Source: Sulfitobacter sabulilitoris
GTDB taxonomy: Bacteria; Pseudomonadota; Alphaproteobacteria; Rhodobacterales; Rhodobacteraceae
Direction: 5' to 3'
Assembly (NCBI RefSeq): GCF_005887615.1
Contig: NZ_VANS01000001.1
Span: 979,415-1,043,414 of the forward strand
Length of the DNA stretch: 64,000 nt
Shown: positions 36,353 through 45,183 of the stretch, in pieces
How the letters are laid out: each line of letters opens with the position of its first letter
Numbering within the stretch: position 1 is the stretch's first letter
The notes under the pieces: generated by a model
Seen by the model: the letters and a program-made list of their open reading frames with translations, nothing else
What the model was told of the DNA's origin: nothing
The model's database searches: none
Program-made: the position numbers and the translations under genes

Positions 36353-36634
36353 ACTGTGCAAAACCTGCGGATGATCTGTGGGTAAGATCGGCACAGAATC
36401 GCAAAGCGATACTACAGTTTGCGGTGCGCCGGATTTCTGCTACAAGATGGGCGATAAATCCGGCGCGGCGAACTTGTCCACATCCTTTTGCATGGGCTTG
36501 TCCACAGAGATTTCCAGATAGGGAAACCGGGCGATACTGGGTAGGACGTCGTTGACCGGCATCAGATCGGTCCGGATCGCCCCCACCCGGGGCCGCGCAC
36601 CGCAAAGAGCAGTCAGTCACAGGCAGGAACAGTC
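36353..36634. promoter_or_regulatory. dnaB upstream region with three DnaA-like boxes
   Basis: This 282-base gap holds no gene. It contains TTGTCCACA twice on the plus strand (36474-36482 and 36498-36506, 24 bases apart) and TGTGGGTAA at 36377-36385 (TTACCCACA on the minus strand). Each differs from the DnaA consensus TTATCCACA at one base. They may bind DnaA and tie helicase expression to the cell cycle. No AT-rich unwinding block is present, so this is not an obvious origin. Confidence 0.45.
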
Positions 36635-38128
36635 ATGAACGAGATCACGACATTCAATCCGACCGGCGTCGATGTGCAGTCGCCCGAGACGATGCCGCAT
36701 TCGATCGAGGCCGAGCAGCAGCTTCTGGGCGCGATCCTGACCAACAACGATATCTACGACCGGGTGGCCAGCATCATCGGCCCCAAGCATTTCTACGACC
36801 CCGTGCACGCCCGCATCTACGAAATCGCCGCCGCGCGCATCGCCAAGAACAACCTCGCCAGCCCCGTGACGCTCAAGGCGTTCATGGAAGATGACGACGG
36901 TCTCAAGGAATTGGGCGGTCCTGCCTATCTGGCGCGTCTTGCCGGCGCCGCGATCAGCGCCTTTGCCGTGCGCGATTACGCGCAGATGATCTATGATCTG
37001 GCGGTGCGCCGGGATCTGATCCTGCTGGGGCGCGATATTTCGGCCAAGGCGGCGCAGGTCAACGTCGCCTCCGAACCGCGCGAGCAGATCGTCGAGGCCG
37101 AACAGCAGCTCTACAAGCTTGCCGAGCAGGGTCAGGTCGAAAGCGGGTTCCAAAGCTTTCTCAAGGCGGTCACCGACGCGGTCAACGTGGCCAACGCGGC
37201 CTACCAGCGCGATGGCGGGCTGGCGGGTGTCTCGACCGGGCTGATCGACCTGGACAAGAAACTGGGTGGCCTGCACCGCTCCGACCTTCTGATCCTGGCG
37301 GGCCGCCCGTCGATGGGCAAGACATCGCTTGCCACCAACATCGCCTTCAACGTCGCCAAGGCCTACAAGCGCGGGCAGTTGCACGACGGGACAGAGGGCG
37401 CGATCGACGGCGGTGTCGTGGGGTTCTATTCCCTTGAAATGAGCGCCGAGCAGCTGGCCGCCCGGATCTTGTCGGAAGCGGCCGAAGTGCCGAGCGAACA
37501 GATTCGGCGCGGCGACATGACCGAGGGGGAATTTCGCCGCTTCGTCGATGCCGCCAAGGCGCTTGAGGCCTGCCCGCTCTACATCGACGACACGCCTGCC
37601 CTGCCGATCAGCCAACTGGCCGCGCGCGCACGGCGGCTCAAGCGGACGCATGGCCTGGACGTGCTGATCGTGGACTACCTGCAGCTTGTGCGCGGCACGG
37701 GCAAATCGGAAAACCGCGTGAACGAGATTTCCGAGATCACGATGGGTCTCAAGGCGATCGCCAAGGAGCTGGACATTCCCGTGATCGCGTTGTCGCAGCT
37801 GAGCCGCCAGGTCGAGAACCGCGAAGACAAGCGCCCGCAGTTGAGCGATCTGCGCGAATCCGGTTCGATCGAGCAGGACGCCGACGTGGTGATGTTCGTG
37901 TTCCGCGAGGAATACTACAAGGAACGCGAAAAACCCGGCGATCACGAGCTGGAAAAGATGGCCGCCTGGCAAGAAGAGATGGAGCGCCTGCACGGTCGCG
38001 CCGAAGTGGTGATCGGCAAGCAGCGTCACGGCCCCATCGGATCGGTGGATCTGAGCTTCGAAGGCCGCTTTACCCGCTTTGGCAACCTTGCCAAGACCTG
38101 GCAGGGCAATGGCGATCAGGAATTTTGA
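36635..38128 (+). CDS. dnaB: Replicative DNA helicase DnaB
   Basis: Hexameric 5'-3' helicase at the replication fork. The 497-residue protein has the N-terminal helical domain (MPHSIEAEQQLLGAILTNNDIYDRV) that contacts primase, and a RecA-like motor with Walker A GRPSMGKTSLATN, SLEMSAEQLAARIL, Walker B VLIVDYLQLV, the sensor SQLSRQVENREDKRPQLSDLRESGSIEQDADVV and a final FRGRF-type motif seen as SFEGRFTRF. No intein is present. Start ATG 36635 follows AGGAACAG. Confidence 0.97.
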   Translation: MNEITTFNPTGVDVQSPETMPHSIEAEQQLLGAILTNNDIYDRVASIIGPKHFYDPVHARIYEIAAARIAKNNLASPVTLKAFMEDDDGLKELGGPAYLARLAGAAISAFAVRDYAQMIYDLAVRRDLILLGRDISAKAAQVNVASEPREQIVEAEQQLYKLAEQGQVESGFQSFLKAVTDAVNVANAAYQRDGGLAGVSTGLIDLDKKLGGLHRSDLLILAGRPSMGKTSLATNIAFNVAKAYKRGQLHDGTEGAIDGGVVGFYSLEMSAEQLAARILSEAAEVPSEQIRRGDMTEGEFRRFVDAAKALEACPLYIDDTPALPISQLAARARRLKRTHGLDVLIVDYLQLVRGTGKSENRVNEISEITMGLKAIAKELDIPVIALSQLSRQVENREDKRPQLSDLRESGSIEQDADVVMFVFREEYYKEREKPGDHELEKMAAWQEEMERLHGRAEVVIGKQRHGPIGSVDLSFEGRFTRFGNLAKTWQGNGDQEF

Positions 38129-38177
38129 TCAGTAAATGTGATTGGACAGCCACGGCGTTTTCTGGCGCATTGAACAC

Positions 38178-38972
38178 ATGCGCCTGTTCTGTCTCATTTT
38201 TCTGTGGCTTGGGTGGCCCGCCGCATTGATCGCGCAACCGGTCGAAGTGGACGTAGAGCTTTTTCTGGCGGTCGATGTGTCACGGTCGATGTCACCGTCC
38301 GAGCTGGAAATCCAGCGGCGCGGCTATGCCGAGGCGCTGACGGATCCGGATGTGATTGCCGCCATTCGCGGCGGGCTTTTGGGCCGGGTGGCGCTGACCT
38401 ATGTCGAATGGGCCGGCGATGTGTCGCAGCGGGTCGTGGTGCCCTGGACCCTGATCGAAACTGCCGCCGATGCCGCCACCGTGGCCGAAGCGATCACCGC
38501 GCATTTCGACGACGGGTTGCGGCGCACGTCGATTTCCGGAGCGTTGATGTATGCGCTGCACGATTTCGACGGCAACGGCTTCGAGGGATTGCGGCGGGTG
38601 GTCGATGTCTCGGGCGACGGTCCCAACAACCAGGGCCGCCCGGTGACGCGCGCGCGCGACGCGGTGCTGGCCGAGGGCATTGTGATCAATGGTCTGCCGC
38701 TGATGACCCAGGACGCGTTGAGCCAGCGCTGGGGTATTCCGGATCTGGATGTCTATTACCTGCGCTGCGTGATCGGAGGACCGGGGTCGTTCGTCATTCC
38801 GGTCTATGATTGGGATCAGTTCGCCGGCGCGATCACGCGCAAGCTGATCCTCGAGATCGCACAGCGCCCGACACGGCTATGGCAGGCACAGATGCAGGCG
38901 TTGCCGCCCTACGATTGCCTTGTCGGGGAAAAGATCTGGCAACAGAACCGCTACTATTTCGACACCCCGTGA
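38178..38972 (+). CDS. DUF1194 secreted VWA-like protein
   Basis: 264 residues from ATG 38178 with a signal peptide (MRLFCLIFLWLGWPAALIAQP) for periplasmic export. The mature protein begins with a von Willebrand A-like fold and the metal-site motif AVDVSRSMSPSE, followed by DVSGDGPNNQGR. This matches DUF1194, common in Rhodobacteraceae and without a known role. An ATG at 38142 in frame would add 12 residues before the signal peptide. It is alone between dnaB and alr. Confidence 0.82.
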   Translation: MRLFCLIFLWLGWPAALIAQPVEVDVELFLAVDVSRSMSPSELEIQRRGYAEALTDPDVIAAIRGGLLGRVALTYVEWAGDVSQRVVVPWTLIETAADAATVAEAITAHFDDGLRRTSISGALMYALHDFDGNGFEGLRRVVDVSGDGPNNQGRPVTRARDAVLAEGIVINGLPLMTQDALSQRWGIPDLDVYYLRCVIGGPGSFVIPVYDWDQFAGAITRKLILEIAQRPTRLWQAQMQALPPYDCLVGEKIWQQNRYYFDTP

Positions 38973-39065
38973 TCCGGCGCCGACCGGTCGCCGCGCACTT
39001 CCCGGGCGGGACAACGCCCCTGATACCCTCTTGACCTTGTGGCGCATCCTGTCACAACCGCGCGC

Positions 39066-40100
39066 ATGGCCACCGCGACCCTCACAATCGACCTGTCCGC
39101 CATTGCCGCCAACTGGCGTGCGCTTGATGCCATGACGGAGGTGGAAACCGCCGCCGTGGTCAAGGCCGATGCCTACGGGCTGGGTGCGGCACGGGTGGCG
39201 CAGACGCTTGCGGACGCGGGCGCGCGGCAATTCTTCGTCGCCATCGCCGAGGAAGGCGCCGCCGTGCGCGCGGCGCTTGGGCCCGGTGTTCCGATCTACG
39301 TGTTCTCGGGTCATATGGCGGGCGATACCGCCTTGATCCGGCAGGCCGATCTGACACCGTTGATCAATTCCGTGGACCAGATGCTGCGCCATGTCGAAGC
39401 GCTGCCCGGCCATCCCTTTGGCCTGCAGCTTGACAGCGGAATGAACCGGCTTGGCATGGAACCGGCCGAGTGGTCCGCGCTGCGCGACATCGCACTGGCG
39501 CAGCGGCCCGTGCTGATCCTGTCGCATCTGGCCTGCTCGGACGAGCCTGGCGACCCGATGAACGCGCTGCAGCTTGCGACCTTTGCAGAGATGACGCAGG
39601 GCATCGATGTGCCGTTGTCGCTGGCGGCCACCGGGGGGATGTTGCTGGGGCCGGAATATCATTTCGATCTGACCCGCCCCGGTATCGGGCTCTATGGCGG
39701 CCTGCCCTTTGCCGATGCCACGCCCGTGGTCACGCTGGACGCGCCGGTGGTCCAGGTTCGCGATGTCGCGGTCGGCGAAAGCGTTGGCTATGCCGCCAGT
39801 TGGGTGGCCAGTCGCCCCTCTCGAATTGCAACGATTTCCGCGGGTTACGCTGACGGATTGATCCGTGCCATGGGTGCCGCGGCGCGATTTTACGACCATG
39901 GGCAGGCCGTGCCCGTCGTGGGCCGGGTGTCGATGGATTTGATCGGGGTGGATATCACCGATCTGCCTGCCGCGCCCAAATCGCTCCAGATTCTGGGGCG
40001 CGATCAGGGCATCGACAATCTGGCGCAGGCCGCAGGCACCATCGGCTACGAGATCCTGACGTCGATGGGGCACCGGTATCACCGGGTCTATACCGGATGA
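39066..40100 (+). CDS. alr: Alanine racemase
   Basis: PLP enzyme supplying D-alanine for peptidoglycan. From ATG 39066 the 344 residues begin [20 protein letters not shown], with the PLP Lys33 in [11 protein letters not shown] and the second base Tyr242 in [10 protein letters not shown]. The [11 protein letters not shown] and [23 protein letters not shown] blocks are typical. A GTG at 39039 would add 9 residues. Its stop overlaps mlaE as ATGA, so cell-wall and lipid-transport genes are coupled. Confidence 0.94.
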   Translation: MATATLTIDLSAIAANWRALDAMTEVETAAVVKADAYGLGAARVAQTLADAGARQFFVAIAEEGAAVRAALGPGVPIYVFSGHMAGDTALIRQADLTPLINSVDQMLRHVEALPGHPFGLQLDSGMNRLGMEPAEWSALRDIALAQRPVLILSHLACSDEPGDPMNALQLATFAEMTQGIDVPLSLAATGGMLLGPEYHFDLTRPGIGLYGGLPFADATPVVTLDAPVVQVRDVAVGESVGYAASWVASRPSRIATISAGYADGLIRAMGAAARFYDHGQAVPVVGRVSMDLIGVDITDLPAAPKSLQILGRDQGIDNLAQAAGTIGYEILTSMGHRYHRVYTG

Positions 40101-40870
40101 CCGCGCTGGCGACACTCGGGCGTGCCGTTCTGGGAGTGCTGGCCGCGATCGGGCGCGTCGCCATCTTTGCGCTGCGGACCATCACGTTTTTCGTCCGTCC
40201 GCCGTTCTACATTCGCGAATTCTCTCACGCCTTGCTGCACATCGGCTGGCTGTCGCTGCCGGTTGTCGGGCTGACCGCCATCTTTACCGGTGCCGCGCTC
40301 GCCCTGCAGATCTATGCCGGTGGCGCGCGCTTCAACGCCGAAGCCGTGGTGCCGCAGATCGTCGCCATCGGAATGGTGCGCGAATTGGGGCCGGTGCTGG
40401 TCGGTCTGATGATCGCGGCGCGGGTCACCTCCTCGATCGCGGCGGAAATCGCCACGATGAAGGTCACCGAACAGATCGACGCCCTGATCACGCTGTCCAC
40501 CCATCCGATGAAATACCTGACCGTGCCGCGGGTTCTGGCCGCGCTGATCGCCGTGCCGTTCCTTGTGGGCGTGGGCGATGTCATCGGAATCTTCGGCGGC
40601 TATGCCGTCGCCACCGGGACGCTGGGCTTCAACGCGGCCGCCTATATCAAGAACACGGTCGATTTTCTTGAGCCGCTCGACGTCGTCTCGTCGCTGACCA
40701 AGGGTGCGGTGTTCGGCTTTTTCGCCGCCCTGATGGGGTGCTATTACGGCATGACCTCCGGGCGCGGTGCGATGGGCGTCGGCGCCGCGACCAAGGGTTC
40801 GGTCGAAGCGGCGGCAGTTTTGATCCTCGCGGCGAACTTCGTTCTGACGGGGGTGTTTTTCTCGCTATGA
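40097..40870 (+). CDS. mlaE: MlaE-family ABC transporter permease
   Basis: Inner-membrane permease of the Mla/MCE phospholipid transporter that maintains outer-membrane asymmetry. The 257 residues contain the MlaE core: [63 protein letters not shown], then several membrane helices. It overlaps alr upstream and mlaF downstream, both by ATGA. The MCE substrate-binding partner (MlaD) is not in this window, which is common when it is encoded elsewhere. Confidence 0.92.
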   Translation: MTALATLGRAVLGVLAAIGRVAIFALRTITFFVRPPFYIREFSHALLHIGWLSLPVVGLTAIFTGAALALQIYAGGARFNAEAVVPQIVAIGMVRELGPVLVGLMIAARVTSSIAAEIATMKVTEQIDALITLSTHPMKYLTVPRVLAALIAVPFLVGVGDVIGIFGGYAVATGTLGFNAAAYIKNTVDFLEPLDVVSSLTKGAVFGFFAALMGCYYGMTSGRGAMGVGAATKGSVEAAAVLILAANFVLTGVFFSL

Positions 40871-41613
40871 TCCGCATGGAAGGCGTCAGAAAATCCTTTG
40901 GGTCCAACCACGTGTTGCGCGGTCTTGACCTTGATGTGCCCAAGGGCACGTCGATGGTGATCATCGGTGGGTCGGGAACGGGCAAATCCGTCGCGCTGAA
41001 ATGCATCCTCGGGCTGGTCACGCCGGATGCGGGCCGTATCCTGGTCGATGGCCAGGACGCCGCCGCCGGCGACCACGACGCGTTCCTGGCGCGCTTTGGC
41101 ATGCTGTTTCAGGGCGGCGCCCTCTTTGACAGCCTGCCGGTCTGGCAGAATGTCGCCTTTCGCCTGCTGCGCGGATCGCTGAAACGCCCCCGCGAAGAGG
41201 CCCGCGCCATCGCCGTCGAAAAACTGCGGCGCGTCGGACTCAAGGCAGATGTGGCCGACCGTCTGCCCGCGGAACTGTCGGGCGGCATGCAAAAACGTGT
41301 AGGCCTTGCACGGGCCATCGCGGCAGAGCCCGAGATCATCTTTTTCGACGAACCGACCACCGGGCTCGACCCGATCATGTCCGGCGTGATCAATGACCTC
41401 ATCCGCGAGATCGTGGTCGAAATGGGCGCGACCGCGATCACCATCACCCACGACATGACCAGCGTGCGCGCCATCGCCGATACCGTGGCGATGTTGCATG
41501 ACGGGGTGATCCAGTGGACCGGTCCGGTCAGCCAGATGGACGGGTCCGGCGATCCTTATCTGGATCAGTTCATCCACGGCCGCGCAGAAGGCCCGATCGA
41601 GGCGGTCCGGTGA
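40867..41613 (+). CDS. mlaF: MlaF-family ABC transporter ATP-binding protein
   Basis: ATPase subunit pairing with MlaE. 248 residues from ATG 40867: Walker A GGSGTGKSVALK at about 36-47, Q-loop MLFQGGALFDSLPVWQNVAF, signature LSGGMQKRVGLARA, Walker B EIIFFDEPTTGLDPIMSG. These are the MlaF variants of the ABC motifs. Start overlaps the mlaE stop; a longer frame upstream is the shadow of mlaE. A PqiA-like gene follows 67 bases on. Confidence 0.94.
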   Translation: MIRMEGVRKSFGSNHVLRGLDLDVPKGTSMVIIGGSGTGKSVALKCILGLVTPDAGRILVDGQDAAAGDHDAFLARFGMLFQGGALFDSLPVWQNVAFRLLRGSLKRPREEARAIAVEKLRRVGLKADVADRLPAELSGGMQKRVGLARAIAAEPEIIFFDEPTTGLDPIMSGVINDLIREIVVEMGATAITITHDMTSVRAIADTVAMLHDGVIQWTGPVSQMDGSGDPYLDQFIHGRAEGPIEAVR

Positions 41614-41680
41614 CACCGGCGCAGCGGATTTTGCGAAAATTCCGGTCCGATTCTTCCGAACAAACCGGGTTGGCGCGGTC

Positions 41681-42118
41681 ATGAAGTACCTCAATCTCGT
41701 CCTGTTGGCGCTCTATCCCGTCGCATGGGCCGCGCCGCTGTTGCGGGCGGGTCTGCTGCCGCTGTTTTCGCTGTCGGAAATCTCGATCCTCACAGGGCTG
41801 CAGGCGTTGTGGAAGACAGATATCGCCCTGGCGCTTGTCGTCACCGTCTTTGCGCTCTTTGCACCTTACGCGAAAACCATTGGGCTGGCGCTCGTTCACT
41901 TCGATCTGATGTCGCGCAGGACCCTTCCGGCGCTTCAGGCGCTGGGAAAGTTGGCGATGGCCGATGTCTTTCTGGTTGCGCTTTACGTGGTGGTCGCCAA
42001 GGGCATCGGCATTGGCCGGGTCGAGGTCGCCTGGGGGCTTTACCTTTTTACCGCGCTGGTTCTCACCTCGCTCTGGATCGGGTGGCGCAGCGGAATCGAG
42101 GACAGTCACCCGGTGTAA
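41681..42118 (+). CDS. PqiA-like membrane protein, single domain
   Basis: 145 residues with four predicted membrane segments (MKYLNLVLLALYPVAWAAPLL, DIALALVVTVFALFAPYA, ALGKLAMADVFLVALYVVVAKG, WGLYLFTALVLTSLWIG). This is the paraquat-inducible protein A fold in one copy instead of two; the motif FALFAPYAKTIGLAL fits the family. PqiA proteins accompany MCE lipid transporters, so its place next to mlaEF supports a role in lipid traffic between membranes. It lacks the N-terminal cysteine pairs of E. coli PqiA. Confidence 0.75.
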   Translation: MKYLNLVLLALYPVAWAAPLLRAGLLPLFSLSEISILTGLQALWKTDIALALVVTVFALFAPYAKTIGLALVHFDLMSRRTLPALQALGKLAMADVFLVALYVVVAKGIGIGRVEVAWGLYLFTALVLTSLWIGWRSGIEDSHPV

Positions 42119-42276
42119 AGCGGGATTGACAGCAAAACCGAAACGACCGACCAAGATATTATGTTGTGTTTTAATGCTTTTTTGAGAAATTCGCGAATAC
42201 GGCGGAACTTTGACGTGAAAATTTGAGTTAATCGGCGTAAACTTGCCGATGTGGTTAGTCCCGGGGGGAACTGTCA

Positions 42277-43038
42277 ATGACCCAGATTTACGCCATAGGG
42301 CGACTTGTCCAATATCTGATGCAACGGCTGGCCTTGACGGTGTTCGCGCTGTCGGCTGCAACGTTTCTGGCGGCCTCGGTGATGGCGGGACTGGGCCAGT
42401 GGCCCTGGATCGATCTTGACCTCTACCTTGGCGGCGCGCGCATCGAAAACGCAGGCATGTTGGCCCAGACGGGGCTGACCGTGCTCGCTGTATCGCTTTG
42501 CTTTTTCCTGCCCTCCAACCGGCGTATTCTGCAGCTTGAGAATTCTCACCGATCCTTCAGCATCGGGATGCAGGACGTCGCGCGCGCCTATGCCGCCGTG
42601 CATGCGGCCGACCGGACCAGGCATTTTCAGCTCAGTTCCGAATTCGACGCGGTGCGCGAACGGCTCGCGTATCTGCGCGATCATCCCGACCTGTCCAATC
42701 TCGAGCCGCAATTGCTGGAGATCGCGGCCCAGATGAGCCACATATCGCGCGAGCTGGCCGAGGTCTATTCCGACGACAAGATCGCCCGCGCGCGGAGCTT
42801 TTTGCAGCAGCGCCAGCAGGAGGTCGAGCAATTCAACGGTCGGCTGGACCGTGCGAAGGGTATCACCACCGAACTCAAACACTGGCTCCACGAAGTCGAG
42901 CTCGAGGAAAGCGTGGCCGCCGCGCAACTGAATCGCCTGCGCGAGGAATTGCGCGAAATCCTGCCCGAGGCCGGCATCGAAACCATTGTCCGCAGCGACG
43001 ATACGGTGGTCGAATTGCCCCCCAAGGCCGCCGAATAG
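42277..43038 (+). CDS. Membrane-anchored coiled-coil protein upstream of radA
   Basis: 253 residues with two N-terminal hydrophobic segments (LALTVFALSAATFLAASVMAGLG and LAQTGLTVLAVSLCFFLP) followed by a long charged coiled coil at about 85-230 (LEIAAQMSHISRELAEVYS, ARSFLQQRQQEVEQFNGRLDRAKG). GGGGGAA lies 7 bases before ATG 42277. Relatives in Rhodobacteraceae are, as I recall, loosely labelled DNA repair protein, probably because they sit next to radA; nothing in the sequence shows a DNA-repair activity. Function unknown. Confidence 0.72.
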   Translation: MTQIYAIGRLVQYLMQRLALTVFALSAATFLAASVMAGLGQWPWIDLDLYLGGARIENAGMLAQTGLTVLAVSLCFFLPSNRRILQLENSHRSFSIGMQDVARAYAAVHAADRTRHFQLSSEFDAVRERLAYLRDHPDLSNLEPQLLEIAAQMSHISRELAEVYSDDKIARARSFLQQRQQEVEQFNGRLDRAKGITTELKHWLHEVELEESVAAAQLNRLREELREILPEAGIETIVRSDDTVVELPPKAAE

Positions 43039-43151
43039 CGGCGCAGGACGACCGGATCATTCCAGCGCCGGAGATAGGGGGGTCCGGGCAAGTTCAAGGC
43101 GCGTCGGCGTTTCCCTTTGACGGCGCGCGGCGCCTGGGTCAAAAGAGCCGC

Positions 43152-44513
43152 ATGGCAAAATCTCCGTCTTTTTCCTGCGCCTCCTGCGGGGCCGTCTATA
43201 CCAAGTGGTCCGGTCGCTGCGAGGCCTGCGGCGAATGGAACACCATCCAGCAGGATGCAGGCATCTCGCAGGGGCCCGCGAAATCGCTGGGCGGCAAACG
43301 CGGGGCGACCGTTCAACTGACGGACCTGGCGGCACAAGAAGCGCCGCCGCCGCGCACCACCTCCGGCATCACCGAACTCGACCGCGTCCTGGGCGGCGGG
43401 CTGGTGCCCTCCTCCGCGATTCTGGTGGGCGGCGATCCGGGCATCGGAAAATCGACCCTGCTGTTGCAGGCAGCAGCGCAATTCGCCCGCTCGGGTCTGA
43501 AAACCATCTACGTGACCGGCGAGGAAGCCAGCGCGCAGGTGCGGATGCGCGCACAGCGCCTGGATCTGGCCGATGCGCCCGTCAAACTGGCCGCCGAGAC
43601 GAACCTGCGCGACATCCTGACCACGCTGGAGGCGGAGAGACCGCAACTTGCCATCATCGATTCAATCCAGACGATGTGGGCCGACAACGTCGAAAGCGCG
43701 CCGGGGTCGGTCAGCCAGGTGCGCGCCGCCGCCCACGAGCTGACCAGTTTCGCCAAGCGCAAAGGCGTGTCCGTCATCCTGGTGGGTCACGTAACGAAGG
43801 ACGGCCAGATCGCCGGGCCGCGCGTGGTCGAGCACATGGTCGATACAGTGCTGTATTTCGAAGGCGAACGCGGCCACCAGTTCCGCATCCTGCGCAGCGT
43901 CAAGAACCGCTTTGGCGCCGCCGACGAGATCGGCGTCTTCGAGATGACGGGAGCCGGTCTGGCCGAGGTCACCAACCCATCCGCCCTGTTTCTGAGCGAG
44001 CGCGGGCAGCCCAGCCCCGGATCGGTCGTGTTCGCCGGGGTCGAAGGCACCCGCCCGGTGCTGGTTGAATTGCAGGCGCTGGTCGCCCCCTCGCCCCACA
44101 GCCAACCCCGGCGGACCGTGGTGGGATGGGATGGCGGACGGCTGGCGATGATCCTTGCGGTTCTCGAGGCGCGCTGCGGCATCCCCTTCACCGGGCTCGA
44201 CGTTTATCTGAACGTCGCCGGCGGCATGAAAATCTCGGAGCCAGCCGCCGATCTGGCCGTCGCCGCCGCCTTGCTCAGCGCCCGCGAGGACGCGGCCCTG
44301 CCGGCCGATACGGTGGTTTTTGGCGAAATCAGCCTGTCCGGCGCGCTGAGACCCGCCAACCAGACCGAAAACAGGTTGAAAGAAGCGCAAAAACTTGGTT
44401 TCACAAACGCTATCGCTCCGGCGGGTGGCAAATCCGTGGGCGTATCGGGTATCAGCCTCAAGACCATGGCCGATCTGACCGGATTCGTGGGCGAGGTATT
44501 TGGCGCAGGCTAG
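43152..44513 (+). CDS. radA: DNA repair protein RadA
   Basis: A DnaB-like helicase that helps branch migration during recombination and, in naturally transformable bacteria, integration of single-stranded DNA. The 453 residues hold a zinc finger (Cys9, Cys12, Cys23, Cys26), a RecA-like ATPase with Walker A GGDPGIGKSTLLLQ, the RadA motif KNRFGAADEIG and a C-terminal Lon-protease-like domain (GLDVYLNVAGGMKISEPAADLAVAAAL). ATG 43152 is the only sensible start. cvpA follows after 26 bases. Confidence 0.96.
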   Translation: MAKSPSFSCASCGAVYTKWSGRCEACGEWNTIQQDAGISQGPAKSLGGKRGATVQLTDLAAQEAPPPRTTSGITELDRVLGGGLVPSSAILVGGDPGIGKSTLLLQAAAQFARSGLKTIYVTGEEASAQVRMRAQRLDLADAPVKLAAETNLRDILTTLEAERPQLAIIDSIQTMWADNVESAPGSVSQVRAAAHELTSFAKRKGVSVILVGHVTKDGQIAGPRVVEHMVDTVLYFEGERGHQFRILRSVKNRFGAADEIGVFEMTGAGLAEVTNPSALFLSERGQPSPGSVVFAGVEGTRPVLVELQALVAPSPHSQPRRTVVGWDGGRLAMILAVLEARCGIPFTGLDVYLNVAGGMKISEPAADLAVAAALLSAREDAALPADTVVFGEISLSGALRPANQTENRLKEAQKLGFTNAIAPAGGKSVGVSGISLKTMADLTGFVGEVFGAG

Positions 44514-44539
44514 CGCCACGAACAAAGGGCAGGATGACC

Positions 44540-45094
44540 ATGGAAGGTTTTACCATTATTGACGGCGTCGTGGCCGTGGTCATCGTGCTGTCGGCGCTTC
44601 TGGCCTACGGTCGCGGACTGGTGCGCGAACTGATGGCGATCGTCGGCTGGATCGCCGCTGCCGTCTTGGCGTTCCTGTTCGCGCCGCAGGTCGAACCGCT
44701 GGTCCGCGAACTTCCCGTTGTGGGCGAATTCCTCGCCGATAGCTGCGAATTGTCGATCATCGGGGCCTTTGCGCTGGTCTTTGCGGGGGCGCTGATCGTC
44801 GTCTCGCTGTTCACGCCGCTGTTTTCCTCTTTGGTCCAACGGTCGGTTCTGGGCGGCGTGGATCAGGGAATTGGCTTTGTCTTCGGTGTGTTGCGCGGCA
44901 TTCTTCTGGTTGCGATCGCCTTCTTCGTCTATGACACGGTGATCACCGGCCAATCCTTTACGATGGTTGACGAAAGCCGGTCGGCACAGGTGTTCGGACA
45001 GTTCACCGACAGGATCGAAAACAGCGAACCGGAGCAGGCACTGGGCTGGATCACGAACCGCTACGAAACGCTCGTCGGAAATTGTGGCGCATAA
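44540..45094 (+). CDS. cvpA: CvpA family membrane protein
   Basis: 184 residues with four hydrophobic helices (IIDGVVAVVIVLSALLAYGRG, IVGWIAAAVLAFLFAPQ, IIGAFALVFAGALIVVSLF, GVLRGILLVAIAFFVYD), the pattern of CvpA/colicin V production proteins. In E. coli cvpA precedes purF; here a histidine kinase gene separates them. I choose ATG 44540 (MEGFTIIDG) because GGCAGGA is well spaced before it; ATG 44534 would add two residues. Confidence 0.88.
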   Translation: MEGFTIIDGVVAVVIVLSALLAYGRGLVRELMAIVGWIAAAVLAFLFAPQVEPLVRELPVVGEFLADSCELSIIGAFALVFAGALIVVSLFTPLFSSLVQRSVLGGVDQGIGFVFGVLRGILLVAIAFFVYDTVITGQSFTMVDESRSAQVFGQFTDRIENSEPEQALGWITNRYETLVGNCGA

Positions 45095-45156
45095 GCGCTG
45101 CCGCGCCTGACCCGAAGTTCGAAAATTAACCCGGTCTTAAGACTGCCCGCGCTACG

Positions 45157-45174
45157 CCTGACGGACCAGTCAGG
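45157..45174 (+). promoter_or_regulatory. Hairpin just before the histidine kinase start
   Basis: CCTGAC at 45157-45162 and GTCAGG at 45169-45174 form a 6-bp stem with a 6-base loop; the right arm covers part of the AGGGG ribosome site (45172-45176) of the kinase at 45184. A perfect 10-base palindrome GTCTTAAGAC lies at 45134-45143. Either could control expression. Confidence 0.35.
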
Positions 45175-45183
45175 GGTATTTCG

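Noticed and set aside
36353-36634. A replication origin before dnaB
   Set aside because: Only three imperfect DnaA boxes, no AT-rich unwinding region, and none of the usual origin neighbours in this family are present.
42171-42185. TTAA-N7-TTGA as a CtrA binding site
   Set aside because: One mismatch in the second half-site in an AT-rich stretch is too weak to call, and no cell-cycle gene is directly downstream.
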